DNA of 45,263 nt from Caloramator proteoclasticus DSM 10124 (GTDB lineage: Bacteria > Bacillota > Clostridia > Clostridiales > Caloramatoraceae): assembly GCF_900129265.1 (NCBI RefSeq), contig NZ_FQVG01000016.1:1-45263 (forward strand), written 5' to 3'. The notes beneath the pieces were generated by a model. The model was not told the DNA's origin and did no database searches. It was given only the letters and a program-made list of their open reading frames with translations. The position numbers were made by a program, and so were the translations under genes. Shown here in pieces: positions 9,117 through 18,177 of the stretch (its first letter is position 1; each line of letters begins with the position of its first letter).

Positions 9117-9773
9117 CTAATTTTCCCCCTTTATACTTAGCTGATAATTTTTATTATAAAAATCGCAAAGTTCATTTATAGGGCAATCCATACACTTTGG
9201 ATTTCTTGCAGTACAAATATTTCTACCGTGCCAAATAAGAAGATGATGTGCACTTGACCACATTTCCTTTGGTATGTTTTCCATAAGATGTTCTTCGGTT
9301 TCAAGTACATCCTCTGATTTAGCAAGCCCTATTCTATTTGAAACCCTAAAGACGTGGGTATCCACTGCAATTGCATCCTTACCAAAGGCATTGGATAATA
9401 CGACATTTGCAGTTTTTCTACCAACACCTGGAAGTTTAGTGAGTTCCTCCAATGAGTCAGGTACTTCTCCATTATATATTTCAATTATCATTTTGCTTGC
9501 AGCTATTATATTCTTTGCTTTATTTTTATAAAATCCACAGGTTCTTATGTATTCCTCAAGCTCACTCTGCGATATATTAGCAAAATCCTGAGGTTTATTA
9601 TACTTTTTAAAAAGAACTTCAGTTGCCTTATTTACAGTGACATCTGTTGTTTGGGCAGATAGCATTGTTGCCACAAGCAGTTCAAAGGGAGTTGTAAAAT
9701 TTAGTGCACAACCTAAATGTCCATATAAATTCTCTAAAATTTTTAGTATCTTAATTACTCTTGTTTTTTCCAT
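9117..9773 (-). CDS. nth: Endonuclease III
   Basis: Endonuclease III removes oxidised pyrimidines from DNA and nicks the resulting abasic site in base excision repair. The 218-residue protein has the helix-hairpin-helix LPGVGRKTA with catalytic Lys120, catalytic Asp138 in AVDTHVFR, and the [4Fe-4S] ligands Cys187, Cys194, Cys197 and Cys203 in the family spacing C-x6-C-x2-C-x5-C. I placed the start at ATG 9771-9773, preceded by AGGTGAT; a GTG three codons upstream overlaps that site. It is cotranscribed with the VanW gene. Confidence 0.96.
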   Translation of the reverse strand: MEKTRVIKILKILENLYGHLGCALNFTTPFELLVATMLSAQTTDVTVNKATEVLFKKYNKPQDFANISQSELEEYIRTCGFYKNKAKNIIAASKMIIEIYNGEVPDSLEELTKLPGVGRKTANVVLSNAFGKDAIAVDTHVFRVSNRIGLAKSEDVLETEEHLMENIPKEMWSSAHHLLIWHGRNICTARNPKCMDCPINELCDFYNKNYQLSIKGEN

Positions 9774-9795
9774 AATAATCACCTAAAATAATTTT

Positions 9796-9816
9796 ATGTT
9801 AAAAATATTTTAACAT
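9796..9816. promoter_or_regulatory. AT-rich palindrome between divergent nth and queG
   Basis: ATGTTAAAAATATTTTAACAT is a near-perfect 21-base palindrome (one central asymmetry) in the 76-base divergent intergenic region. It could be an operator or part of overlapping promoters. No regulator can be named. Confidence 0.35.
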
Positions 9817-9849
9817 AACAGCTATTTTTTTCAACAAACACTTTTAAGG

Positions 9850-10863
9850 ATGGTGTATAATTTGTCTATAAAAAATCAAATAATCGAATTTTCTAAGTCT
9901 ATTGGAGTTGAATATATTGGATTTTGTAGGGCTGAATATACAGATGATTTTATAAAAAGATTAAACTACAGCTATCATAAAAATTATAACTGTGAATTTC
10001 AAACAACTGAAGTTCAAAAAAGAATTAACATAAAAGAATATATGGAGGATGCTAAAACTTTTATTTCTATAGCACTCCCCTATAAAACTATAGAAATTAA
10101 TAAATCTAAGCCCTATTTTTCAAAATCTTCCTTAGGAAAAGATTATCACATTGTAGTAAAAAATAAATTAAAACTTATTGAAGACTTTTTACAAAATAAT
10201 TACAACGCTAAAACCCTTTCCTTTGTTGATACAAGTCCTATGCACGATAGAGAAATTGCATATATGTGTGGTATAGGATTCTATGGTAAAAACTCAACCT
10301 TGATAACTGAAAAATACGGCTCCTACGTTTTTTTAGGAGAAATTTTAACCAATATATATATTGAACCTTCAACTCCAATGTCTTCTCTATGCGGTAGCTG
10401 TGATAAGTGTCTAAAAGCCTGTCCTGTTGGTGCAATTAAGAAAGATTATTTTATTGATGCAAATAAATGTTTATCATACATCACTCAAAAGAAGGATGAT
10501 TTGTCAGAACAGGAACAAACAAAATTAGGACTTAGAATTTATGGTTGCGATACCTGCCAGGATGTTTGTCCCTTTAATCATAAAGCACAAATTTCAAATA
10601 TTGAAGACTTTTTACCTGAGGATTGGAATATTAATATTAATGAAGATGATTTTTTAAATATATCTAATAGCCAGTTTAACAAAACCTTTAAAACTACCTC
10701 TGCTGGATGGAGAGGAAAAAAAGTACTTCAAAGAAACTTAATTATAGCAATGGGGAACTCAGGAAAAAAGGAATATTTAGATATATTAAAAAGGTTAAAT
10801 AAAAATGAATATCTTGAAAAATACATAAAAAATGCAATTAAAAAATTGGAGGTGAAGAAATGA
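9850..10863 (+). CDS. queG: Epoxyqueuosine reductase
   Basis: QueG reduces epoxyqueuosine to queuosine in tRNA, using cobalamin and two [4Fe-4S] clusters. The product (337 residues) carries the DUF1730-type N-terminal part, the FVDTSPMHDREIA segment (125-137) that includes the active-site aspartate region, ferredoxin motifs C181-x2-C184-x2-C187-x3-C191 and C207 with C233-x2-C236-x3-C240, and a C-terminal HEAT-like segment containing GWRGKKVLQRN. It is somewhat shorter than Bacillus QueG. The ATG at 9850 overlaps the only purine-rich site; TTG at 9862 sits better behind AAGGATGG and may be the true start. The stop overlaps the next gene by four bases (ATGA). Confidence 0.93.
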   Translation: MVYNLSIKNQIIEFSKSIGVEYIGFCRAEYTDDFIKRLNYSYHKNYNCEFQTTEVQKRINIKEYMEDAKTFISIALPYKTIEINKSKPYFSKSSLGKDYHIVVKNKLKLIEDFLQNNYNAKTLSFVDTSPMHDREIAYMCGIGFYGKNSTLITEKYGSYVFLGEILTNIYIEPSTPMSSLCGSCDKCLKACPVGAIKKDYFIDANKCLSYITQKKDDLSEQEQTKLGLRIYGCDTCQDVCPFNHKAQISNIEDFLPEDWNININEDDFLNISNSQFNKTFKTTSAGWRGKKVLQRNLIIAMGNSGKKEYLDILKRLNKNEYLEKYIKNAIKKLEVKK

Positions 10864-11204
10864 AAAAGGGAATTTTAACTAAAATAATCCTAAATGCTGC
10901 ATCTATATATATTACAGCTTCAATTGTAAAGGGAGTAGAGATTAGAGGTTTTTTAGCTGCTATTGTTGCTGCAGCAATACTTGGTATAGTAAATGCACTA
11001 ATTAGACCTATTTTTCTACTTTTCTCACTGCCTATTAATTTGATGACTCTTGGGCTTTTTACATTTGTGATAAACGGATTGATGCTTTCTATTGCCGCAT
11101 CAGTTACACAGGGCTTTTATATATCTAATTTTGGTTCTGCAATAGTTGCATCTATTATAATATCAATCGTTAGTGCTATACTTAATTTTCTATTAGTTGA
11201 ATAA
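10860..11204 (+). CDS. Holin-4-like small membrane protein (YvlD type)
   Basis: This 114-residue protein consists of about four membrane helices (roughly 7-24, 28-50, 55-80 and 88-112) and contains the motif GIVNALIRPIFLLFSLPINLMTLGLF, typical of the chromosomal family annotated as phage holin family 4 / YvlD. There is no phage context, so a lysis role is unlikely; the function is unknown. The start codon overlaps the queG stop, and YlxP follows 12 bases later, so the three are probably one operon. Confidence 0.85.
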   Translation: MKKGILTKIILNAASIYITASIVKGVEIRGFLAAIVAAAILGIVNALIRPIFLLFSLPINLMTLGLFTFVINGLMLSIAASVTQGFYISNFGSAIVASIIISIVSAILNFLLVE

Positions 11205-11216
11205 AGGAGAACTATT

Positions 11217-11498
11217 ATGATTATAGGATATGCATCAATAACTTTAATGCTCTACTCTCCAACTTCACTTAAGGAAAAGAGGCAGATAATAAAAAGCCTA
11301 ATAACTAAAATTAGAACAACACTTAATGTATCCTGTGCAGAGGTTGACTTAAACGATAAATGGCAGCTTGCTCAGATTGGTATTGCTACTGTGTCTAATG
11401 ATAGAAGGATAGTTGATACTCAAATTAATTCAGTAATAAGTTTAATTGAGAAGGATGGTAGAGCAGAAATTGTGGATGTAGTGGTGAATACAATATAA
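11217..11498 (+). CDS. YlxP-like DUF503 protein
   Basis: The 93-residue product matches the DUF503/YlxP family throughout: the opening GYASITLMLYSPTSLKEKRQIIKSL, a central CAEVDLNDKWQLAQIGIATVS and a hydrophobic C-terminal strand. In many Firmicutes the gene sits near rbfA and infB and a ribosome-related role is suspected. Here it follows queG and a membrane-protein gene, so context gives no further help. A clear AAAGGAGA site precedes the ATG, and a strong terminator begins at its stop codon. Confidence 0.85.
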   Translation: MIIGYASITLMLYSPTSLKEKRQIIKSLITKIRTTLNVSCAEVDLNDKWQLAQIGIATVSNDRRIVDTQINSVISLIEKDGRAEIVDVVVNTI

Positions 11499-11523
11499 AA
11501 AGTCCCCCTGCGGGGACTTTTTA
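11498..11523. terminator. Bidirectional terminator between ylxP and cysE
   Basis: AAAAAGTCCCC and GGGGACTTTTT form a perfect stem with a four-base loop (CTGC), with T runs on both strands. It overlaps the stop codons of both convergent genes. Confidence 0.93.
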
Positions 11524-12072
11524 TATAACATAGTCCTCTAAATATACTATATTTTCTTCTTTACTTCTTACTATCCTTGCAGGTATTCCAACTACTGTAA
11601 CATTTGGTGGAACGTTCTTTAAAACAACTGCATTAGCTCCAATCTTTACATTGTCCCCAACAGTAATTGGGCCTAATACCTTAGCTCCTGCTCCTATAAC
11701 TACATTGTTACCTATTGTTGGATGTCTCTTACCCTTATCCTTTCCTGTACCTCCAAGGGTAACGCCGTGGTATATGGTTACATTATCTCCAACCTCTGCT
11801 GTCTCTCCAATAACTACCCCCATACCGTGGTCAATAAAAAGTCCCTTTCCTATTTTAGCCCCTGGATGTATTTCTATGCCTGTAAGGTTTCTTGCTATTT
11901 GTGATATGACTCTTGCAAGTACAAACATCCTTCTTTTATAAAGTTTATGGGACAATCTATAGAAAAGAACTGCATAAAGACCTGGATAGCAAAGTATTAC
12001 CTCCAGCATATTCTTTGCTGCTGGGTCCTTCTCCATTATATTCTTGGCCTCTCTATATAATGTTCTAAACAT
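11521..12072 (-). CDS. cysE: Serine O-acetyltransferase
   Basis: CysE acetylates L-serine with acetyl-CoA, giving O-acetylserine, the substrate of the neighbouring CysK. The 183-residue protein (from the chosen start) has a helical N-terminal region and a left-handed beta helix built of hexapeptide repeats, including [29 protein letters not shown] and HGVTLGGTG. It is the short form typical of Bacillus and clostridia, lacking the long N-terminal domain of the enterobacterial enzyme. I chose ATG 12070-12072 because GAGGAG lies eight bases upstream; a GTG three codons earlier overlaps the cysK stop. Cotranscribed with cysK under the T-box. Confidence 0.95.
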   Translation of the reverse strand: MFRTLYREAKNIMEKDPAAKNMLEVILCYPGLYAVLFYRLSHKLYKRRMFVLARVISQIARNLTGIEIHPGAKIGKGLFIDHGMGVVIGETAEVGDNVTIYHGVTLGGTGKDKGKRHPTIGNNVVIGAGAKVLGPITVGDNVKIGANAVVLKNVPPNVTVVGIPARIVRSKEENIVYLEDYVI

Positions 12073-12077
12073 AATAA

Positions 12078-12995
12078 TCACTCCTCATTAAAAAGTTCTG
12101 TTGATAGATATCTCTCCCCTGTATCAGGAAGAAGAACAACTACTTTTTTGCCTCTTCCAAGTTCCCTTGCCTTAAGAAGTGCTGCATATAATGCTGCACC
12201 TGATGATATTCCAACTAATATACCCTCTTTTTTGGCAATTTCCCTTGCATATTTCATAGCATCCTCATTTGATACGGTAACTATTTCATCTATAATTTCT
12301 CTTTTTAAAACCTTTGGAACAAATCCTGCTCCAATACCTTGTATTTTATGTGGTCCTGGGTTACCTCCAGATAATACTGGAGAATCCTTTGGCTCTACTG
12401 CTATAATCTTTACATTTTCTACCCTTTCCTTTAAAACCTCTCCAACTCCAGTGATAGTTCCTCCTGTGCCTACCCCTGCCACAAACATATCAATTTTTCC
12501 CTTCATATCCTCTATAATTTCTAAAGCAGTTGTCTTCATATGTGCTATTGGATTATATATGTTTTCAAACTGCATAGGCATAAAGTATCCTTTTTCATTA
12601 GCAAGCTCATTTGCCTTTTCTACTGCTCCCTTCATTCCCTTTGAACCTTCGGTTAGTATAATATCTGCACCATATGCCTTTAGTATCCTTCTTCTTTCTA
12701 TACTCATTGTTTCAGGCATAACTAAAATTAATTTATATCCCTTTGCTGCTGCAACCATTGCAAGGCCTATACCTGTATTTCCACTTGTAGGTTCTATTAT
12801 CGTGTCACCCTTCTTTATTAGACCTTGTTTTTCAGCCTCTTCAATCATAGATAGAGCTATTCTGTCCTTTACGCTACCACCTGGGTTGAAAAACTCTACC
12901 TTTACATAAACCTCAGCACTATTTTCATCAACCATATTGTTTAGCTTAACTAATGGTGTTCTTCCTATTGTTTCAAAGATATTATTATAAATCAT
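12078..12995 (-). CDS. cysK: Cysteine synthase (O-acetylserine sulfhydrylase)
   Basis: CysK makes cysteine from O-acetylserine and sulfide with pyridoxal phosphate. The 305-residue product carries PGGSVKDR with the PLP-binding Lys43, the substrate loop TSGNTG (70-75), the phosphate-binding GTGGT (176-180) and the C-terminal GISSGAA. The start is ATG 12993-12995, with AGGAGGGG ideally placed upstream; the frame stays open 14 codons further 5', but without a better site. The gene is first in a cysK-cysE operon preceded by a T-box leader and a clear promoter. Confidence 0.96.
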   Translation of the reverse strand: MIYNNIFETIGRTPLVKLNNMVDENSAEVYVKVEFFNPGGSVKDRIALSMIEEAEKQGLIKKGDTIIEPTSGNTGIGLAMVAAAKGYKLILVMPETMSIERRRILKAYGADIILTEGSKGMKGAVEKANELANEKGYFMPMQFENIYNPIAHMKTTALEIIEDMKGKIDMFVAGVGTGGTITGVGEVLKERVENVKIIAVEPKDSPVLSGGNPGPHKIQGIGAGFVPKVLKREIIDEIVTVSNEDAMKYAREIAKKEGILVGISSGAALYAALLKARELGRGKKVVVLLPDTGERYLSTELFNEE

Positions 12996-13063
12996 CTTAA
13001 CCCCTCCTAAAAAACTAAAATTTTTGATGCATAACACCTCTTAATTAATTTTTTTACAAATTA

Positions 13064-13345
13064 AAAAACCTTCTACCTCTGTATATACAGAGGCAGAAGG
13101 TTTACTTCCGCGGTTCCACTCTGCTTAGGCTAAAAAAGCCTATCTCCTCTTCAGGCACTAACATACCCTATCTCTATAACGGGAGCTCCCGTAACAGCCT
13201 ACTTCTATTTTCGGCCTAACACTCCAAGGGGCACTTCAATTATACTCTGCTTAGAACTCTCTCAGCCAAGGAGTTCCTCTCTGTAAAGCTTTATATAATT
13301 TACTTTCCCTCTTCACCGTGTTTAATTCCTATTAATTTACTCGGA
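13064..13345 (-). ncRNA. T-box leader (predicted tRNA-Cys sensing) for cysK-cysE
   Basis: On the minus strand the T-box sequence AGAGTGGAACCGCGG (about 13108-13122) is followed by a terminator hairpin, AACCTTCTGCCTCTG...CAGAGGTAGAAGGTT, and a T run (13064-13103). The Stem I region upstream contains the AGAGAG and GCTGAGAG elements expected of the family. In the 3' side of the specifier loop, GAAGTGCCCC suggests TGC (13231-13233) as specifier, a cysteine codon, fitting the downstream genes. Uncharged tRNA-Cys should favour the antiterminator and switch on cysteine synthesis. The specifier is read by eye; the T-box itself is unmistakable. This leader accounts for the gene-free stretch 12996-13415. 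Confidence 0.94.
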
Positions 13346-13357
13346 TTTCTTATTTAT

Positions 13358-13386
13358 ATTATATGCAACAGCATCAAAAAAATCAA
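13358..13386 (-). promoter_or_regulatory. Housekeeping promoter of the cysK T-box operon
   Basis: TTGATT and TATAAT are separated by exactly 17 bases on the minus strand (-35 at 13381-13386, -10 at 13358-13363), placing the transcription start just before the T-box leader. Confidence 0.85.
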
Positions 13387-13415
13387 TAAATATTTTTAAA
13401 TTTTTTTATGTATTT

Positions 13416-14087
13416 TTATTTACAAAAAATATGCTTACCAATAACCTTGATGACAGGTCTTGATAATATCCACTTATTTGTTGTCTTTTCGGGGTTGTAA
13501 TAGTATATAGCTCCACCTGATGGATCCCATCCATTTAGTGCATCAATTGCTGCCTTTTTAGAACTATCAACAACTTCAGCGTTTATTTGGCCATCTACAA
13601 CTGCTGTAAAGGCACCAGGCTGATAAACTACTCCTGGTATTGTGGAAGGGAATCTTGGATCCCTAACTCTATTTAAAACAACTCCTCCAACTGCAACTTG
13701 ACCTATATAGGGCTCTCCTCTTGCCTCACCATTTATAACCCTTGTAAGAAGGTCTAAATTTTGAGAACCTGCCCCCGATGTACTTTGAGTTTTGTTTTGC
13801 GAAACATTTATTCCAAGTGCCGCTAATGTTTTAGGCCCTACAACTCCATCAGGACTTAGGCCATTTTTTCTTTGAAAGTTTTTAACCGCTGTATAGGTTT
13901 GGTATCCATATATTCCGTCTATTGCTCCATTATAATAGCCCCACCTTTTTAGTCTGGTTTGTATTTCTTTAACTACATCTCCTCTTGAACCATAGGAATA
14001 GGTTTGGGCATTAATTACACTGGTTGTAATAAAATATGCAAAATACATCATAAATGCTACCCATACAGCTAAAAATGCCTTCTTCAA
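13416..14087 (-). CDS. sleB: SleB-type spore cortex-lytic hydrolase
   Basis: The 223-residue protein has a signal peptide or anchor (about 1-28), a peptidoglycan-binding-1 domain (about 33-93, with GDVVKEIQTRL and DGVVGPKTLAAL), and a Hydrolase_2 domain (about 113-223) with the catalytic glutamate region INGEARGEP (Glu121) and NPEKTTNKW. SleB-type enzymes are lytic transglycosylases that degrade cortex peptidoglycan during germination; related paralogues such as YkvT also exist, so the symbol is probable but not certain. The start is TTG 14085-14087 behind GGAGGGG. It lies alone between the T-box operon and an unidentified anchored protein. Confidence 0.85.
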   Translation of the reverse strand: MKKAFLAVWVAFMMYFAYFITTSVINAQTYSYGSRGDVVKEIQTRLKRWGYYNGAIDGIYGYQTYTAVKNFQRKNGLSPDGVVGPKTLAALGINVSQNKTQSTSGAGSQNLDLLTRVINGEARGEPYIGQVAVGGVVLNRVRDPRFPSTIPGVVYQPGAFTAVVDGQINAEVVDSSKKAAIDALNGWDPSGGAIYYYNPEKTTNKWILSRPVIKVIGKHIFCK

Positions 14088-14170
14088 CTTACATCCCCTC
14101 CTTCATTATCTTATTATTTCCAAGAAACGATATAAATTATTACAAAAACTCCTTAATTTTAAAAAATAAA

Positions 14171-14208
14171 AAACTATGATATATTGGTTTTGCCAAATAT
14201 CATAGTTA
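14171..14208 (-). terminator. Terminator of the 14215-15252 gene
   Basis: On the minus strand AACTATGATATTTGG, a short A-rich loop and CCAATATATCATAGTT pair (one bulge), followed by TTTTTTATTTTTT. It starts seven bases past the stop codon. Confidence 0.88.
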
Positions 14209-14214
14209 AAACTT

Positions 14215-15252
14215 TTATCTATTATTTTCACATATCTGTTTTAGCTGTCCATTAGAATATTTGAAAAGTTTATAGGCACTAATATTATTTACAACATTAA
14301 GCTCTGTAAAATATAGTTCTCCATTTACCAATCTAATATCTTCAATTAGATTGTTGCTTTTATATATGTTGCTATAAACATTATTTTTTGCATCAACCTG
14401 AAATATTTTAAATGTATCTCCCGTTCTACAAACTATATATATATAATTATCATCTACTACCACCGAATATATATCTGAAAGTTCTATTTTAAACCTATCT
14501 TTATAATCAATATAATAATAATCCTTAGTGTTTAAATCATTATAAACAAGCTTTAATTTTTTTATATCCAAATAATTTATGTATATATCATTGTATTTAT
14601 AGTTTGTAATTATAGATAAAGCATTATCTTTTAAATTTAATTTGTTTAGTGCTAACTCTAAGTTTTTAAACTCTGTTAAATTGTAAACATTATAGTCCTT
14701 TTCAATATTTATTAAATAAAGTCTATCCCTATTATTTTCTGTAACCTTTACTACAGCACTATACTCATCTATATAATTAACATCTATCTTCTGTGCATCT
14801 TCTAAATTAAATATAGTATTATACTCACCTGTATTTTTATCTACTGCAATAAGATATAATATTGAGTTTGATATTGTTTTAGTTATTATAATATTTCCTG
14901 ATATATTATATATTGGATCATATACTTTTCCCTGTATCTTGTCTTTAGTAAGCTTTAAATTTTTAGGTACTTCATCTACCTTAAACTCTGAAAAAATCCA
15001 TTTGCCATTTTTTAAAATCCAATTATAATTTTTATATCTTATGCCGCTCTCTTCTACTATGTACTGTATATTTCCATTCAAATCGACTATTTTATACTCA
15101 TTCTCATATTTAAGTGCTACCTTTTTATTATCTGGACACCACTTTATGTTTTCTATTATATTATAGCTTTCTTCCTTAATATCTACATCATAAATATAAT
15201 ATACAAACATAAATACTAAAAATATAGACAATATAATCGTTATTTTCTTCAA
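14215..15252 (-). CDS. Unidentified membrane-anchored, beta-rich extracellular protein
   Basis: I do not recognise the family. From the chosen start the 345-residue protein has one N-terminal membrane segment (about 4-20) and then a long, beta-strand-rich region with many Tyr, Asn and Asp residues. Early text (WCPDNKKVALKYENEYKIVDLNG) resembles blades of WD40-like or Tol-type beta-propellers. It was placed to start at TTG 15250-15252 because GGGGTGG precedes it closely; an ATG ten codons upstream has no ribosome binding site. A strong terminator follows, and the divergent radical SAM gene lies 120 bases upstream. Extracellular location is an inference from the N-terminal anchor. Confidence 0.7.
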   Translation of the reverse strand: MKKITIILSIFLVFMFVYYIYDVDIKEESYNIIENIKWCPDNKKVALKYENEYKIVDLNGNIQYIVEESGIRYKNYNWILKNGKWIFSEFKVDEVPKNLKLTKDKIQGKVYDPIYNISGNIIITKTISNSILYLIAVDKNTGEYNTIFNLEDAQKIDVNYIDEYSAVVKVTENNRDRLYLINIEKDYNVYNLTEFKNLELALNKLNLKDNALSIITNYKYNDIYINYLDIKKLKLVYNDLNTKDYYYIDYKDRFKIELSDIYSVVVDDNYIYIVCRTGDTFKIFQVDAKNNVYSNIYKSNNLIEDIRLVNGELYFTELNVVNNISAYKLFKYSNGQLKQICENNR

Positions 15253-15334
15253 AATACCACCCCTTTTAACTCCTCTTAACATTTTATCATATTTTTATTT
15301 AAATACCTATTTTCTTTTTATATTATTATTTTTG

Positions 15335-15343
15335 TGTTATAAT
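15335..15343 (+). promoter_or_regulatory. Extended -10 promoter of the YgiQ-type gene
   Basis: TGTTATAAT matches the extended -10 consensus TGnTATAAT; the -35 region 17 bases upstream (TTTTTA) is poor, as is common for extended -10 promoters. It lies 30 bases before the ATG, which has an AGAGGTGAT ribosome binding site. Confidence 0.6.
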
Positions 15344-15372
15344 ACTAAAACAATACAAAAAGAGGTGATTAT

Positions 15373-17187
15373 ATGGCAGATTTTCTACCCATAAGCAAAG
15401 AAGATATGAAAAAACGAAATATTCAACAACTTGATTTCATATATATTTCAGGCGACGCATACGTTGACCATCCTTCCTTTGGCCACGCTATAATTACAAG
15501 GCTTATAGAACACTATGGTTTTACAGTTGGTATAATACCTCAACCAAATTGGAAGAGTAAAGATGATTTTATGAGGCTTGGAAAACCTAAAATTGCTTTT
15601 CTTGTATCATCAGGAAACATAGATTCAATGGTAAACCACTATACAGCCCATAAAAAAAGAAGAAATGATGATGCATATTCGCCCGGCGGAAAAGCAGGAT
15701 ACAGACCTGATAGAGCAGTAATTGTTTACTGTAATAGATTGAGGGAAGCCTATAAGGATGTTCCAATAATAATAGGTGGAATTGAAGCAAGTCTTAGAAG
15801 ATTTGCCCACTACGACTATTGGGATGATAAGGTTAGAAATTCAATACTAATAGACAGTAGTGCCGACCTACTTATATATGGTATGGGAGAAAAGCCTCTT
15901 ATGGAAATGCTCAATCTTATCCAATTTGGCAAAAATATCAAGGACATTAAAGATATACGCGGAACCTGTTATTTGACATCTGATATAAGCAATTTAAAAG
16001 AATATATTGAACTTCCAAGCTTTGAGGCAGTATCTACTAATAAAAAAGAATATGCAAAGTCCTTTAAAATACAGTATGAAGAACAGGATGCCATAAGGGG
16101 AAGAACATTGGTTCAAAGGCACGACAACAAATATGTTGTTCAAAATCCACCCTCCTTTCCACTATCTAAAGATGAAATGGATTTTGTTTATTCTCTTCCA
16201 TACAATAGAACCTACCATCCAATATATAAGCAACAAGGGGGTATTCCTGCATTAAAGGAGGTTGAATTTAGTATAACCTCCCATAGGGGATGTTTTGGTG
16301 GATGTTCCTTCTGCGCATTAAATTTTCATCAGGGAAGGGTAATACAACCAAGGAGCGAAGAGTCAATACTAAAAGAGGCAGAAGTATTAACGAAGCTTCC
16401 TAATTTTAAAGGCTATATCCACGATGTAGGAGGACCTACTGCTAACTTTAGAAAACCCTCCTGTAAAAAGCAACTTGAACAGGGTGTATGCAAGAATAGG
16501 CAGTGCCTTTTTCCAACTCCCTGTAAAAATTTAGAGGTTGACCACTCTGAGTATTTAAATATGCTAAGAAAAATCAGAAAAATTAAGGGTGTAAAAAAGG
16601 TATTTATACGTTCTGGAATAAGATATGATTATCTTATGCTGGATAAAAACGAAGCATTTTTTGATGAGCTAATAAAACACCATATAAGTGGGCAGCTTAA
16701 GGTTGCACCTGAACATATTTGTAATGAAGTATTAAGCCTTATGGGAAAACCAAATAGAAAAGTATATGATGCATTTGTTAAAAAATATTTTGAGAAAAAT
16801 AAAAAATTTAAACTAAACCAGTTTTTAGTACCTTATCTTATGTCAAGCCATCCAGGAAGTACATTAAAAAGTGCAGTAGAGCTTGCTGAATATATTAGAG
16901 ATATGGGATACAATCCTGAGCAGGTACAGGATTTTTACCCAACACCGGGTAGTCTATCAACAGCTATGTATTATACTGAGATGAACCCTCTAACTGGAGA
17001 AAAGGTTTATGTACCTAAATCTAAAGAAGAAAAGGAAATGCAAAGGGCCCTATTACAATTTAGAGATCCTAAAAATTATGATTTAGTATATAAGGCTTTA
17101 ATTAAGGCAGGAAGAGAGGATTTAATTGGATATGGTAAAAAATGCTTAATACCACCTAAAAAATCTAAGGTCAAAAAGGGTAGATGA
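15373..17187 (+). CDS. YgiQ family radical SAM protein
   Basis: The 604-residue product matches the YgiQ family across its length: an N-terminal region beginning [12 protein letters not shown], a cobalamin-like segment (about 30-220), and a radical SAM core with Cys307, Cys311 and Cys314 in GCFGGCSFC that would bind the [4Fe-4S] cluster. Further on come [10 protein letters not shown] and the [16 protein letters not shown] signature. The chemical reaction of the family is unknown. The DedA-type gene starts three bases after its stop codon, so the two are cotranscribed. Confidence 0.92.
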   Translation: MADFLPISKEDMKKRNIQQLDFIYISGDAYVDHPSFGHAIITRLIEHYGFTVGIIPQPNWKSKDDFMRLGKPKIAFLVSSGNIDSMVNHYTAHKKRRNDDAYSPGGKAGYRPDRAVIVYCNRLREAYKDVPIIIGGIEASLRRFAHYDYWDDKVRNSILIDSSADLLIYGMGEKPLMEMLNLIQFGKNIKDIKDIRGTCYLTSDISNLKEYIELPSFEAVSTNKKEYAKSFKIQYEEQDAIRGRTLVQRHDNKYVVQNPPSFPLSKDEMDFVYSLPYNRTYHPIYKQQGGIPALKEVEFSITSHRGCFGGCSFCALNFHQGRVIQPRSEESILKEAEVLTKLPNFKGYIHDVGGPTANFRKPSCKKQLEQGVCKNRQCLFPTPCKNLEVDHSEYLNMLRKIRKIKGVKKVFIRSGIRYDYLMLDKNEAFFDELIKHHISGQLKVAPEHICNEVLSLMGKPNRKVYDAFVKKYFEKNKKFKLNQFLVPYLMSSHPGSTLKSAVELAEYIRDMGYNPEQVQDFYPTPGSLSTAMYYTEMNPLTGEKVYVPKSKEEKEMQRALLQFRDPKNYDLVYKALIKAGREDLIGYGKKCLIPPKKSKVKKGR

Positions 17188-17190
17188 TAA

Positions 17191-17820
17191 ATGGAAAGAC
17201 AAGTTCTTATTATAGTTAAATCAATCGTTGATAAAAGCTTAATTGGAACGTATTTTTTCTTCTTTTTAAATTCCTGTTTACAAATACTCTTTCCTCCATA
17301 TCCAGGAGACACCATAACTATTTTTCAGGGGTATTTGACCTATAGGATGGGATTTAACAAATACTTAATGCTTCTTTCTACTATATCTGGTTCCTTCTTA
17401 AGCAGTATGTTTCTTTATTACCTAAGCTATGCGAAATCAGACATTGTACTAAACAATAGGTTTATAATTAAATTTTTTAATCTTGATAAAATAAACAAAT
17501 TAGAGGATCTATTTAAAAAATATGGTGTATTTTTTATTCTAATAAACAAGTTTATTCCAGGACTTGGTTCTCTTACATTTATTGCAGCAGGTATTTTCAA
17601 ACTTCCACTAATACCTGCTACTATATCTATTTTATTAGCTAATGTTTTGCATAATACAATGCTGTTTTCTGCAGGTGCCCTAACAGGAGATAATATGGAA
17701 ATAATTAAGGCTTCTATAAAGGAATATTATAGGCTAATCGTTGGAATAACTGTTATAATATCACTACTCTATTTAATAATAAGAAGCAGAATAAAGCTAT
17801 ATAGAAGGTCAGTTAAATAA
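17191..17820 (+). CDS. DedA/SNARE-associated family membrane protein
   Basis: The 209-residue protein has about five hydrophobic segments and two DedA family marks: the N-terminal re-entrant segment FPPYPGDTI (near residue 35) and NKFIPGLGSLTFIAAG (near 115-130). DedA proteins act as membrane lipid transporters (undecaprenyl phosphate or phosphatidylethanolamine in studied cases); which substrate applies here cannot be told. It follows the YgiQ-type gene with a three-base gap. The family arginine before the Pro-Gly motif is replaced (NKF instead of xRF), a possible functional difference. Confidence 0.82.
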   Translation: MERQVLIIVKSIVDKSLIGTYFFFFLNSCLQILFPPYPGDTITIFQGYLTYRMGFNKYLMLLSTISGSFLSSMFLYYLSYAKSDIVLNNRFIIKFFNLDKINKLEDLFKKYGVFFILINKFIPGLGSLTFIAAGIFKLPLIPATISILLANVLHNTMLFSAGALTGDNMEIIKASIKEYYRLIVGITVIISLLYLIIRSRIKLYRRSVK

Positions 17821-17897
17821 GCAAAAATATTTATCCCTAATAATGATTACATTAACATTAATTTTTTTACCAAATAAATTAAACTCTTATTAGGGCT

Positions 17898-18177
17898 CAA
17901 GCTGTTGCCAAAACTAATTGTTAGCTAAAGTATGAAAAAGCCCCATGAAAGGATTTCAATAGGCTCTTTCATAAGCTTTAGCAATTCTTAGCTTTAGACG
18001 TAGAAAAAGTCCGTAATTCGGCACAGGACGTGCCGAGCCGAGCGGCCATCAGGACGATGGCATCGCGAGGGTAGGACTTTTTCAAATAAAGAAAAGCTTA
18101 GAATTGCTTAGCGAAATGAACGAATGCCTAAGAAATCCTTCATGGGGCTAATCAACATATAACTTTTTAACAGCCTG
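17898..18177 (-). repeat. Dispersed hairpin repeat, copy 3 (full length)
   Basis: A full copy, in the opposite orientation to copy 2, in the convergent gap between the DedA gene and the 18267-18899 gene. The two tip hairpins are clear: GGCAC-AGGAC-GTGCC at 18020-18034 and GCCATC-AGGAC-GATGGC at 18045-18061. Arms GCAATTCTTAGCTTT and AAAGCTTAGAATTGC pair with one mismatch. Immediately outside the ends the host sequence continues the pairing: AGGGCTCA on the left and TGAGCCCT on the right, the latter being the left arm of a terminator. With the flanking terminator it accounts for the gene-free stretch 17821-18266. Confidence 0.9.

Noticed and set aside
10860-11204. Holin-like protein as evidence of a prophage
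   Set aside because: No other phage gene lies nearby; the family is commonly chromosomal, and the gene is coupled to queG.
12148-12909. Long plus-strand open frame opposite cysK
   Set aside because: Antisense shadow of a clearly functional gene; no ribosome binding site and a low-complexity Ser/Pro/Ile-rich product.
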